Positions 1-10,464 of a DNA stretch of 64,000 nt are shown here, one piece after another. The position numbers and the translations under genes are program-made. Numbering within the stretch: the stretch's first letter is position 1; each line of letters begins with the position of its first letter. Location: contig JAPTJF010000231.1 of NCBI GenBank assembly GCA_029339195.1, positions 1 through 64,000 of the forward strand, read 5' to 3'. The notes beneath the pieces were generated by a model that saw nothing but the letters and a program-made list of their open reading frames with translations, was not told where the DNA came from and made no database searches. Origin of the DNA: Micractinium sp. NFX-FRZ. Lineage: Eukaryota; Chlorophyta; Trebouxiophyceae; Chlorellales; Chlorellaceae.

Positions 1-930
1 CGGCGGTTCGCCCGGGTGTGGTTGGAGCTCTCTGGCGCCTCAACAAGCTGCCTAGAGGCGTTGCTTCAAAACTGAGCAAAAAAAACTCAGTCATGCAGAG
101 AACATCGCAAGGCAAATAGGCTGTGCATCACAGCTGTGGGGCGGCCCATGACTTTGACCTTAAGTGACTGTTGAATGCCAGCGTCACAAAAGCAGAGAAA
201 AGATACACAAGTGCTGCATGCAATTGACAGGGCAGCGCCATAACAGCGGACATGTGCCTCACGCTGACGGACCGCTCGTGGTTGGGGCAAGTGCAGGGGT
301 TGTAGAGCCACAGCATGCTGGCGCCGCTGCCACTTTGGATACCAGTCAAGCGCCTGCAGCCAGCCGCCCCTTCACGAGGTTCTTATAGTTGCCTGACCCG
401 CGTGGCACGACGTGGCACTGCATTCAAGGGAGGAGCAAGCAGCTGTGCAGCTGTTGGCAATGCTGACAGTTGGGCAGTGCTGCAAAGCAGTTGTTGGCGG
501 CCACAACGGGCAGCCAAAACCACTGTCCCTCACACCTTTGGGCAGGTGGTACCGTCAGGGCACGGCGCAGTGCCGGGGTAGCTCCCGCCAGCTGGGCACT
601 GTGCTGGGAAGCGCAGCGGGTGCCTGACATAGCCGCGGCTGCAGAAAGGTGGAGGACACGCCGCGCCTCATGAGAAGGGGGCACGTCACATGCACTTTGG
701 TGGCAGCAGTTTCAGCACACAACAGCGCACCAGGAACGCAGTGGAGGGCAGTGCCGCTGATGGGAATCAAGCTGCAAGTCACACTGTGCTGTGCCAGCAC
801 CGGGGCACCCCGTGTCCCCTGGATGGGTGATCGGCCTTGGCTGGCCAAGCGCTTGCACGGCTGCAAGGCTCCTTCTACACCCATCTCGCCCCTCTGTCAC
901 TGAGCAGCTGCCGCAAGAAAAATAAGTCCT
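1..930. other. Flank downstream of the last paralog, no gene seen
   Basis: No reading frame here shows splice signals, composition or motifs like the neighbouring genes. It lies 3' of the minus-strand gene that stops at 931 and probably holds its 3' UTR. No TGTAA on the minus strand was found. A weak 6-bp inverted repeat (ACTGAG/CTCAGT) flanks an A-tract near 71-91. Confidence 0.5.
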
Positions 931-2909
931 CTACCCGTCAAACGGCCGCAGCTCAAGCATGTCTCGGTAGAACCAGACGCAGTCACTCAGGTAGCGGGCG
1001 CAGAATCGCCCCAGGCTGGCAGAGACCTGCAGCAGGAGGCCAGTCAGCAGCACCCTGGGGTCCTTGGTGCAGCAGGCATCCCAGTTGCTGGATAGGCACA
1101 CAGAAGCTTGCTTGCACGCACTCATCCAAAGTTGTCAGCGCGACCAACATAGCAGATTCAACGCGTGATCGACGCTGCGGTGTGCGACTCCCCCACCTCC
1201 TTTCTCATGCCGCTGCTCAGAGCGGACACCTCGCGCAGCTGAGGGAGCAGCTTGCTGCAGAGGGTGGGGGAAGTAAATGCAATCAGTAGTGTGCAAACGC
1301 TGCCGACGTCTCACTCAAGCCAAGGACAGACACACAGTAGGGCAGGCAGCCCGCATAGCAAGGAGGCAGGGGTGGCTCACTCTGATGGGCAGCGCATGCT
1401 GCGGCAGGCGGCCAGGCGCTCCAGCAAATCGTGCTTGAACTGCAGGAAGCCCTTGGCATCTGTAGGCAGGCCGGGGAGTGGTCAGGTGGGACATGCCGCA
1501 AGGAAAGGCGTGTGAGAGAAACTGCAAAGGCAACCATGCAGACTCTAGCAGCAGGGCTTTGCAGCTTGCTAGGATGCGGCCCATTGTTAGGAGGCCTGCC
1601 AGTGGCACAGACTGCACTATCGCGGCCTTGCCTGAGGTGGCACAGACGTCTTGCTTTGACCAGCCAAACAGGTGCTTCCGCTCGGACAGGAAGCGGGAGA
1701 AAGCGTCGACCTGCAGCAAGCAAACGAGGAGGGCAGGGAGGGGAGGGCCAGAAGGGTTGCATCAGAGGCTATGCCACATACCTTGGAAGAGTGCAGAGAG
1801 TGACAGCAGCTGGCGGGCAGTGGTGGCACTGTGGCCACAGCGTCACATGCAGTCTCGCAATGCCGGCTGGCTTGCCTGGCTCTCTTGCATCCTGCATAGG
1901 TATGGCGGTATGGGCACGGCGCCCCGCTCGACCACCAGGCGGCGCAGGACGCGCGGCGGCATGCTCTTGCCGCTGCCCAGCTCACGAATGCATGCATGCT
2001 CCAGGCGCCAGGTGGGATCCTGCAGGGGGCATGGCAGGCAGGCGGTGGATTGCAGTTGCCCGTGTCGAACAGAAGAGAGAAGAGCAGACGGCGGGAGGCC
2101 CTGCTTCGACCTTCCCAGCTCCAACAACAGCACGCAGTGTGCACTTGCTGGAAGCAGCAAGGGAAGTGAAAACTCAAGTCCCCTCTCACCCAAAAGTCGC
2201 CTCTCACCCAAAAGTCGGCGTCAACAGGGCTGCGGCTGCGGCTGCGGCTGCGGCTCTTCTTTTGCCGCCTGCTGCGCTCACCATGACTGTTGCACCGCAC
2301 ATGATTGCTGCTCCTGCTCCTGCCCCTGCCCCTGCCCCTGCCCTGCCTCTCTTCATGCCCACTGCAGCTGCGGCTGCGGCTGCGGTTGCGGCTGCGGCTG
2401 CAGCTTCGGCTGTGAGCCACGCTGGGCCTCCCAGCTGCGATGCCCGCACCATCCTGACTCCTGCTCCGCCCTCTGCGCCCAGCGCTTTCTGTCGCAGACG
2501 GCACAGCAATTGGTGCTGAGGAGCCCTGAGCCTGCTCCCTCACAGAGGCATGCTGCTGCTGCTGCTGTAGCGGCACCTCAGCAGGGCTCCCATGCGCTGC
2601 ATCAGTGCCCCCGCTAATAGCCGGCGCCACTGTGACACCAGACGGTGCCTCGCCTGCCGCCTGCCCGCTCTGGTGCTGCGCTTCGCCGGGCTCCAGCTTG
2701 CTGTCAGTGCCGGCGGGCGCTTCTGGTACTGCTGGCGCCGCCGGGACGGCAAGCTGTGCTGCCACCTCGTCGCGGCGTCGCCTCTGCACAGCAGGCGGCT
2801 CATGCATGCGCTGGTGGCACAGGCGATTCAGAGCGCCCACACCCGTGGTGGCGTGCACGATGCCATCTTTCTCTGAGCGTGGCGGTGCGTGGCACTGCAA
2901 AGCGGGCAT
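931..2909 (-). CDS. RS-domain protein with the shared C-terminal W-DPTW/LRPFDG module (paralog A)
   Basis: Function unknown. Exons: 2909 (or acceptor at 2894)-2208, 2019-1876, 1710-1632, 1459-1381, 1254-1197, 1026-931; all phases join (385 aa from the ATG at 2909). The N-terminal 230 residues are low complexity with an arginine-serine stretch, as in splicing or RNA polymerase II-linked proteins, ending in the motif DADFW. The last 150 residues are the module shared with three neighbours: DPTWRLE, then a winged-helix-like pattern (RLVVERG..PIPPY, AFSRFL...LFGW), GFLQFKHDLLERL, and terminal ELRPFDG. The last five exons (144, 79, 79, 58, 96 nt) match paralog C in length exactly. Donors at 1875 and 1631 are GC, not GT. 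The true start may lie upstream: TTGCAG|TGCCACGC looks like an acceptor and CHAxPR is conserved in paralog C. Confidence 0.65.
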
Positions 2910-3484
2910 ACAGGAGCAAGCGCAGCGCAGCTATATGTCAACATCATTGGGACAAGGCGCGGGCGGCAGTCATTGCATTTGGATCAAGCCCCACAGGCTG
3001 CAGCCAGCTGGCTGCGCACCAATGTGGCTTAAACAAGGCTGGCCACAGAATGCACGCAATCTGGCGCCTGCCCGGAAATGAGACCATGGGTTTGTCCTGC
3101 ACGCAGGCGGGATTGGACAGTATGGAGACACTCTACGCCTCTAACCTCTTTGCACGCGTGGCCGCCAGAGCTGCACAGGGACTTGCCCCAACTACGGTGG
3201 CACTGGGGCGGAAAGACAGGGGAGGCAGGGAACCCTGGCAGTCTGCAGCGGAGAGGCAAACAGGCAGAACATCCAGCCAGTGGCGGCTTGTGTCAGCAGG
3301 TGTGTGCCAGCCTGGCTGGTGTGTGTCTGTGTGCATCAGCTGGAGATGCTCGAAACTTGCATGCTGCTTATGCATACCGCGAGCGATATGCATGCGCCCC
3401 CCCGTGTGCCTGCCGAGGCACCCTGCACCAGCTGATTTGTGCAGGCTGGGCAGGCCGCAGGCAGGGCAGGGCGTGGCTGGCAGC
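2910..3484. other. Intergenic, between paralogs A and B
   Basis: Holds the 3' end of the gene stopping at 3485 and the promoter, and possibly a missed first exon, of the gene at 931-2909. I found no convincing ATG plus donor of the right phase. Confidence 0.4.
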
Positions 3485-6400
3485 TTACGAGTCAAAGGGC
3501 CTCAGCTCGCAGAATCCGGCCGCCGCCCACACAGCGTGGCTCAGGTAGGCGCGGCAGAAGGCCTCACTGCTGGCACGCGCCTGAGGCAGCGGGAGGGAAG
3601 CGCAGGCGAGGCAATCCGGCAGGATGTTGCCTGCTGGCAGCTAACTGATGTGCAAAGCGCAGGGCAGCACAGCATGCCCGTGGTGACAAGGGGAGGTGAG
3701 CACGACAAAGTGCACACAAACAAGACTCCGTCAGGCCCCTGCCTCTGGAAGCACGGCGGGGTATTGCACCGTGCTGCCCTTTGTTGTTCTCACCATGAGC
3801 TGCACCTCGGGAGCCAGCAGCGGCTTCTCTTTCTCCAGGAAGGCCAGCAGCCCCTGGTGCAGCTCACTGCAGCGGTGGGAGGTGGAGGGATGCACTGTGC
3901 TGTGCTGTGCTGTGCTGTGCTGTGCTGTGCTTTGAGCCAGTGCAGCCATGCAGCTGTTCAGGTGTCTATCACGTCTCATCAGAAGCATGGGCAGAGCAAG
4001 GGAAAAGGGTTCAGCAGACCTGGAAGGTGCGCGGTTGATGGGCCGTGAAATGAGGGCCTCCAACAAGTGGCGCTCCAGGAGCAGCAGGCCGCTGGCACCT
4101 GCACAAGCTGACGACCCAACTCAGCAGCAGCAATGCTGGCGCGCGCGTGCCAGCTATGTAGGCACAGGCATGAGCTGACCAAGCACAGAAGCGAAGCATG
4201 GCAGAGATGCAGCACAACAGGCTGGCTTGCCAGCGTGCTGCACCGACAGCTGCAGACCGTGTGGCGTGTGCACAATTTGAGATCTTGAACCAGGGGGCAC
4301 TGACCACTGCGCCCACACCAAACTGAATGCAACAGCCAGACACTGGGCCAGGCATCGCAACCCACACCGGGGTGACCACTTAGGATGCACGCTGCACGAG
4401 CGCTGGCACTGACCTGGCGCCAGCCTGATCGTGTCCCCCATTTCCACCTCAAAATAATGCTCGCGGTTCTCGAGGAAGCGCCGGAACGTCGCCTCACGGC
4501 TCTCCCCGGCGCCGTCCGCCATGTAGGCGGGCAGCTCCACGTCATCGCCCAGCAGGCGCAGCAGCTGGAAGTAGGGCTGCGGCCCGTGCTGCTGCAGCAG
4601 CTGCACGCAGCGCTGCGCAAGCGCCCAGGTGGGGTCCTGACCAAGGGTGGGGAGCAGGTGGGGGAGAGGGGGGTGACACAACGGTCGTAGAATTAAGCTG
4701 ATGCATCGGGTAGGAGGGGTGTGCCGGGCTGACAGCCTGATTCTCAGCCTTGCGTGCCAACCAATCTAGTGGCGCTGTGCAGTGCAGGGCAGGAGAGCCT
4801 CTGCAGAGGCGCCAATTCCACCCGGACAGGCCTGCACTAATTGGTGGCACGACTCACCCAGTCATGCGGGTGAGTGCTGTGACCCAGCTGCTTGGGTTGA
4901 GACAACAGCCCCGTGTCAGCCGCTGGAGCTGGCGGGGGGCAAGCCACACTGAGGCGCAGCTTGGGCCGGCGCTCATCCTTTTGCTTGACCCCATGCTCGT
5001 CCGGCTGCCACTGTTGCTCAGAGGCGCCGTGCTGCCAGCTCGAGTGCGGGTGCGCTTCGTTTGGGGTGCTCTGCAGCCGGGCAAAGGCACACAGGGCGAA
5101 ACAGTTGCGTGCATGCATACATGCATATGCATTAGCAGGAGGAGGAGAACCCTGCTTGCTTCCACAAGCGCCGGTAAGCCGTGCCAGAAGCACTGCATCA
5201 GGGTGGACCGAGCACGGTATGTCAAGCGGGAGACGCTGGGAAGTTGCCAACGTGGGACAGCACTGGCAGTAAAAGCAGCAGCGGCTTCTCACAGGATCTG
5301 CACCGCTCCAAACAGAGGAGGCAAGCGTAGCTGGTGGTGGCGGGTAGGGCGGGGGTGGGGGAGCGGCGGGTCGCCCAAATGGCGGGGGTGCAGGCAGGCG
5401 CCCTGCTGCGAGCAGGTAGGGCGGCGCGTAAGGCCAGTACGGGTGTGCTGCTGCAGGGTTGTACATCCACGGTGGGGCGTAGGCAGCCAAAGAGTGGGGC
5501 GGGGGAGGGTAGGGCGGGTGGCTGGCCACCCCCCAACCAGTGCCAGATGGATGACCGGCAACATGGGACATGGTGCCTGCAGCAGTAGGTGCGCGCCATG
5601 CGTGCTTAGTGAGCGTCCAGCTCAGTCGATGGTGCGCTTGCAGCTGCAAATAATTGGGCAGGCACACTATGCGCTCTGCCCCAGGGCAGGAGCGGGCGGG
5701 AGCTGACCTGGCGTCCAAGGCCGAGAGGTATCGATCGATGCAGGGCCACCGGCAGCGGGCGCCCCTGGGCGCTGCCCCAGCCCTGCTGGCTGAGCCACCT
5801 TGCCCGGCCCAGCACTGGAGCCAGCCAGCCCCTCTGCTCTGTCGATGTCCCCAGAGCGGCCAGCCGGCAGCCCGGCGACAGGTGAAGCGGCGACCGCGCT
5901 GGCACCGGCCTTGGGGCCCCTGGCAGCGGCTGCCTTGGCTTCAGCGGGGGAGCGCATCTTGATTGAGATCTTGGCAGCTGCAGGTATGGCTGCAGGTGGT
6001 GGTGCTGTTGCTGGCGCGGCCACCGGTGGTGCTTCTGGCGCCAAAGTCGGGCCGGCTGCTGCGGGTGCCTGGTCAGCGAGCGAGCACACAGCCTCCTCTG
6101 CTGCAGATGCTGGCAGCCCTGGTTCAGGCGGCAGCAGCGGGGGTGCAGGCAACTGCGCTTCAGGCTGCTGCGCCGCCAAGGAGGGTGTGCCAGCGGTCAC
6201 GGCTGCAACTGGACGCCGGTCAATGTAGACTGGCGCTGATGGCGTCTTCACCGCAGCTGCTGCTGCTGCTGCCACAGCATCCGACTGCTCTGCTTCATCG
6301 CTGTCGCTGTCCTGCAGCAGGTACAGTGCAGCAGGCCGGGCCTTGGTCGCTGACTGCCATTGAGCATGTGGCTGCGGCGCAAGCCCCTTTTGCGGCAGCG

Positions 6401-9400
6401 CTGCCTCTGCTCGCGTGCTGCCTGCGCCAGAGGCAGGGGTGGCGTTGGGTGCAGGCGGCTGTGCTGTCACAGGTGCGTGTGGGCTGCACACCTCCCCTCC
6501 AGCCCAGCCTGCCGCCTCGCCGGATGCCGAGGGCAGCTGAGCGCTGGACATTTCTGAGAGGGCGGGGCCCAGCGACAGGCCTGAGTGCGCGATGCCTTGG
6601 GAGGAAGCTGCCTGCTGGTGCTGATGCTGATGCTGGTGCAGTGCTGTCACCTCCTGCTGCTGCTCCTGTCCCAGCGGGGCTCTCGCCTGCTGCTGCTGCT
6701 GCTGCCCCAGCGGTGCTGCACGCTCAGCTGGCGGCTGCCATGGCTGTGCTGGGCTGGGCGCATGTGTGGCCTGCTGGGGATAGACCAGCGGAGGCAGCCC
6801 AGGCTGCTGCTGCACCTGACATGGCTGCGCGTTGGTGGGATGCCGCTGGGCAGCCTGCTGGGCGAAGGGTTGCGCCAGCTGTGCCTGCTGCAGGCATTGA
6901 GGCTGCAGCATCAGGAGTGCCTGCTCTACATGCTGTGCCTGCTGTGCCTGCTGTGCCTGCTGTGCCTCCACATGCACGCTACCCAGGATGTGCAGGAGCT
7001 CTGAGTCATCACGCAGGCTGTCGACCAGCGATGCCAGTGTCCTGCCGGGAGGTCGGGTTGGGTGCGAGAGCATGGGTAGAAGACAGTACTGGTGCGTCAG
7101 GCACAGCGGCCATGTCATGCACAGCGTACACACCAGACACCCACCACACGCAGCTACATGCTAAGGCACAGAACAACACAAGTGTGTAAGCAGGCAGGCC
7201 TCGGGAGCTCATCAGTACAGAGCTCCGCACCTGGGCAGCCCCTCAGGCCAGTCCACCGCCAGCTGCCGCTGCAGGCACGCGTGTGCCACCTGCAGCGCAC
7301 AAGTCAAGCCAACACATGTGCACTGTCATCAGCCACGCGACTTGATGGTCAGATGCTGCCGCAGTAAGGTAGGCTGGACTGCCCTGCACTCGAGCTGTCC
7401 TACCGCTTAGCTGGCTGCCCTGCACTAGCGCGGTCCAACAGCTGAGCTGCCAGCCCACCTGGCCGGCGGTCCAGGGCGCGCCTCCCAAACTCTGTTGAAG
7501 CCCGGCAAGCTCCCCCAGCTCCTCGGCGGTGGGGGCGCCCGCCTCGCTCCGTGGGTCGGCGCTCGACAGCTGGGACGGCGCCGGGCGCAAGCTGTCGTGC
7601 TGCACAGAGGTGTGGAGAGGCGCGGGCGGAGAGGAGAAAGGGTGGGGTGGACCGTGGGAAGGCTGATTATGTAGGCCTGTCCAGTTCCAGGGTAGCCTCA
7701 GGCACGCACACGCAGTCCAGAGCCGCCTGGCAAGGCAGGCACGTGATTGCAAACACCCTGGGCCACCCCACCCCACCCCACCCCACCCCGCCTGCCTTGA
7801 GGCTGAGCTTGCCGTCTGCCCCGAGGCTCTCAATCTCCCGCAGGCGGTACCCGCCCTGCAGTTCGGGGCAGGTTGCACATTGCACTCGACCAAATGCCAT
7901 TTATTGCAAGCACCCTGCCGTGGATCAACCCCCCAGTTTGGAAAACAGAACAATGGGTCGCACAGTGCCCTCCCTCAACAGGCCTGGCAGTGAGTTTTCT
8001 GTTGCCAAGTGTGGAAAGGGCGAGCTCTCAAGCAGAGGCACCCACCCACCCGCTTGAATCGCACCACCAGGCCTCGGAGCAGGCTCACACCCGTGCCGGC
8101 GTCTGCACACCACGGGGTGGCAGCTGAGATTGTGATGAGGCAGTGGGCAGCGTGATGCGCAGTGGAGTGGGCCAGAACAACATGCACTGAGGTGCTCGAC
8201 CTGGCAACACCCTAGCCTCACCCTGCAGCGCATGCTCCAGCTGCGCCGCCTGCACCGCCTGGCCCCTGCTCAGCATCACTCGCTGCACGTTCTGCCGGTC
8301 AACTGCCGCAGGGGCGTGCCAGTGCGGGTGGCGCTCTGCCACGTGCTCCTGCTGCTGCCGCTGCAAAGGCGGTTGGTAGGCCTGCTGAGCGTGCTGTAGT
8401 GGCGGCAGCCCCCCATTCGCCTGGTTGTGCTGCTGCGCCTGAGTGGGCACCTGGGCTGGCACAGGCGCTAGCACCTGCGCTGGCACCACCTGTAGCTGCC
8501 GCCCTGGCTGTCCAGGTGCCTGACCGTGGCTGCCTGCCTGCCACTGCCGCCTGGGCCGCGGGTCAATAGGGGGAGCCCAGGCTGCCGCTGGCGGAGGCCC
8601 TGAAGCAGATGCCACGCTGGGCACGGCGGGCAGGCTACCGGGCGCTGTCCATAAGCTGATGCCACGAACCATATGGTGGGAGGCATGGTGGTGCTGCTGC
8701 TGTTGCTGCATTGGCTGCTGCTGCTGCGCCCCCCGCTGGTGTGATGGCTGAGGTTGCTGCTGGCTCTGCAGCGATGGCGAGCTGCCGGCTGCAGGACGCA
8801 CCGGCCGCTCCTGTGGCGGCGGCGGCGGTGTGTGGAAGGCATCACCGAGATTGATGGCCGGCCTCTCTGGCACTGCTTCACAGCTGCCGGCTGCACCCCG
8901 TAGCTGCGCCGCCCCCGCCACCTGTGCACGGTCGCTGGCCGGCGGGGAGGCTGGCAGAGAGGCGTGCCGCTTGGCGGCAGGGGCGGATGTCGAACCAGCC
9001 TGCGTCAGTCACAGCAGGGAGTTCCTCGGTTTGGGTTCCTGGATGGCAAGCGCAGAAAAGAGTAAAGCATGCGACGTCCTAACGACACAAGGTGTCGCCC
9101 ACCTGCCCCGCCGGGCGCTTGATGCCTGCAGCCTTGGACAGCGGCGCGTCTGCCTTCGGTGCGGGCGTGTCGCTGGCATCCTTCTTTCGCTTCCTGACCT
9201 GAGCATGGGCAAATGCATGGCATGGGTTGGATGGGCGTGCATGGTAAACGAGCACACCGAATGCTGTGCGCTTCAGGCTGCGGGCGCAGTCCTGCGGGCG
9301 CCGGCAGGCAAAGGCCGCCGCACTGCCGTTCAGCCTGCGCTGCCGCCGGGGCGGCTGCGGCGGCCCCCACTCCCCTGAGGCACGGCAGTGCCCTCGGCTG

Positions 9401-9409
9401 CCTCACCAT
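3485..9409 (-). CDS. Large Plus3-like protein with shared C-terminal module (paralog B, long type)
   Basis: Function unknown; probably nuclear. Fourteen exons: 9409-9407, 9198-9103, 8999-8222, 8102-8050, 7855-7796, 7599-7459, 7289-7231, 7041-5708, 5576-5293, 5070-4858, 4636-4414, 4098-4020, 3866-3794, 3580-3485; the sum, 3492 nt, gives 1163 aa. The first exon contributes only the ATG. Residues 2-33 are basic (KRKK). About residues 265-377 resemble a divergent Plus3 (Rtf1) domain: LLRGLVVRFKRGGYRLREIESLG, then LRPAPSQLSSAD. A Q/A-rich region follows, with ARPAALYLLQDSDSDEAE, then P/Y-rich exons, then the module at residues 1008-1163 ending ELRPFDS. Exon phases and most exon lengths (60, 141, 59, 223, 79) equal those of the long paralog at 15182-22463. 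The donor at 7795 is GC. The Plus3 call is pattern-based and uncertain. Confidence 0.75.
3895..3930. repeat. (TGTGC)n microsatellite in an intron
   Basis: About seven tandem TGTGC units lie in the intron between the 79-nt and 73-nt exons of the surrounding minus-strand gene. Related ACAGC-type runs occur near 10.33, 49.8 and 52.6 kb. Confidence 0.9.
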
Positions 9410-9718
9410 GGCTATGCGCCTTTGGACAGCCGAGCGCAACTTCCAGGCGAGGTGAGCAGCCAGGCAGCCCGAGGGTGGTGAAGCAAGATCGCCCCCTCAA
9501 CCACGTTTCCAGGCCACTGCAATGCACTGCTTCAGCAGGAACGCAAGGCAGCAGCATGGAACACCTTACGCCGATCGAGTGGTGACGTGGGTTCCCCTTG
9601 CATCAGCAGTGCTGGCAGTGCAGCTTCTGCACAGTGTCGCTTCGCAACCTCAAAAGCACGGCAGCCGACAGTGACCTGTAGCTGCCTCGTCTCACATTGA
9701 GAGTATAGTTCACACAAT

Positions 9719-9738
9719 TTACAGAAAAAAAGTTTACA
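9719..9738 (-). terminator. Paired TGTAA poly(A) signals
   Basis: On the minus strand TGTAA occurs twice within 20 bp, separated by an A/T-rich run. TGTAA is the common poly(A) signal of green algae; the pair probably ends the transcript of the gene that stops at 10465. Confidence 0.55.
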
Positions 9739-10324
9739 GACGGTGCTGGGGGGTGAAGCAGACCCCCCTCCATCAAGGCAGCAAGGCCCCGCCACTTGTG
9801 GGCCGACTGCACCCGCCCCTGCCTCGGCACCGCTCTAGCGTGCGCTTAGTATCCGCCCGACTTCAGCCGCTGCTTCGACAGGGTAACGACCGAGCCCTCA
9901 CCACGAGGTGCGGCATGGCACTGCACAGGGGGCACACGAGTTGGTGGCTCATGCACGCGGCTGTTCACCAACCAGACAACAGCAGTAGCAGCAACAGCAG
10001 CAGCCGTGTATCTTCAAGCAGCATCTTCAAGCAGCAATTAAAATCAACTGGCTGGCAGTGCCGCTGCCACACACACCACAGCAACTCAGTGAGGCAGGCA
10101 CAGACGCATGCAGGTGTGCCGCCAGCAACGCATTCCCACGCACGTCGTAACATTTTGTGCCATGCCAGCACTCCTTTGCCCCAAGGTTGTGGGGGCACTG
10201 GGGAGGGAACTTGAGCGGGCGCTTGACGATGCCGCGCCTGCGGGCAGAACATGAGGCGGCCCAGCACAGGGCACGCGTTGCATGAAGCACCCCTTGCAGC
10301 GTCCCACCGCACAATGCATGATAC

Positions 10325-10400
10325 AGCTAGCACAGCACAACACAGCACAGCACAGCATGGCACAGCATGGCACCGCACAGCACAGCACGACCTCCACAGC
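10325..10400. repeat. Degenerate ACAGC/GGCAC repeat
   Basis: Imperfect array of CACAGCA and CATGGCA units, in the probable 3' UTR of the gene stopping at 10465. Same family as the runs at 3895, 49.8 kb and 52.6 kb. Confidence 0.8.
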
Positions 10401-10464
10401 CCAGCACAGCGCATGAAGCAGCACGGCACAGCACCACACTTGCACCCCGCCCACACGCGCCGCC

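Larger units (their letters stand above)
9410..10464. other. Intergenic, 3' UTR of paralog C and promoter of paralog B
   Basis: No gene seen. The left part should be the promoter of the gene starting at 9409. The right part is the probable 3' UTR of the gene stopping at 10465; two minus-strand TGTAA motifs near 9720-9738 would give a 3' UTR of about 740 nt. It also holds a degenerate ACAGC repeat. Confidence 0.55.

Noticed and set aside
71..91. Short inverted repeat with an A-tract, like a bacterial terminator
   Set aside because: Six-bp arms, and the window is eukaryotic; likely chance.
9005..9439. Minus-strand unspliced 144-residue frame over the start of the long gene
   Set aside because: It reads through two introns; the spliced form shares phases with the paralog and gives a basic N terminus.
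10325..10400. CRISPR-like array
   Set aside because: Units are 5-12 bp microsatellite repeats without unique spacers.
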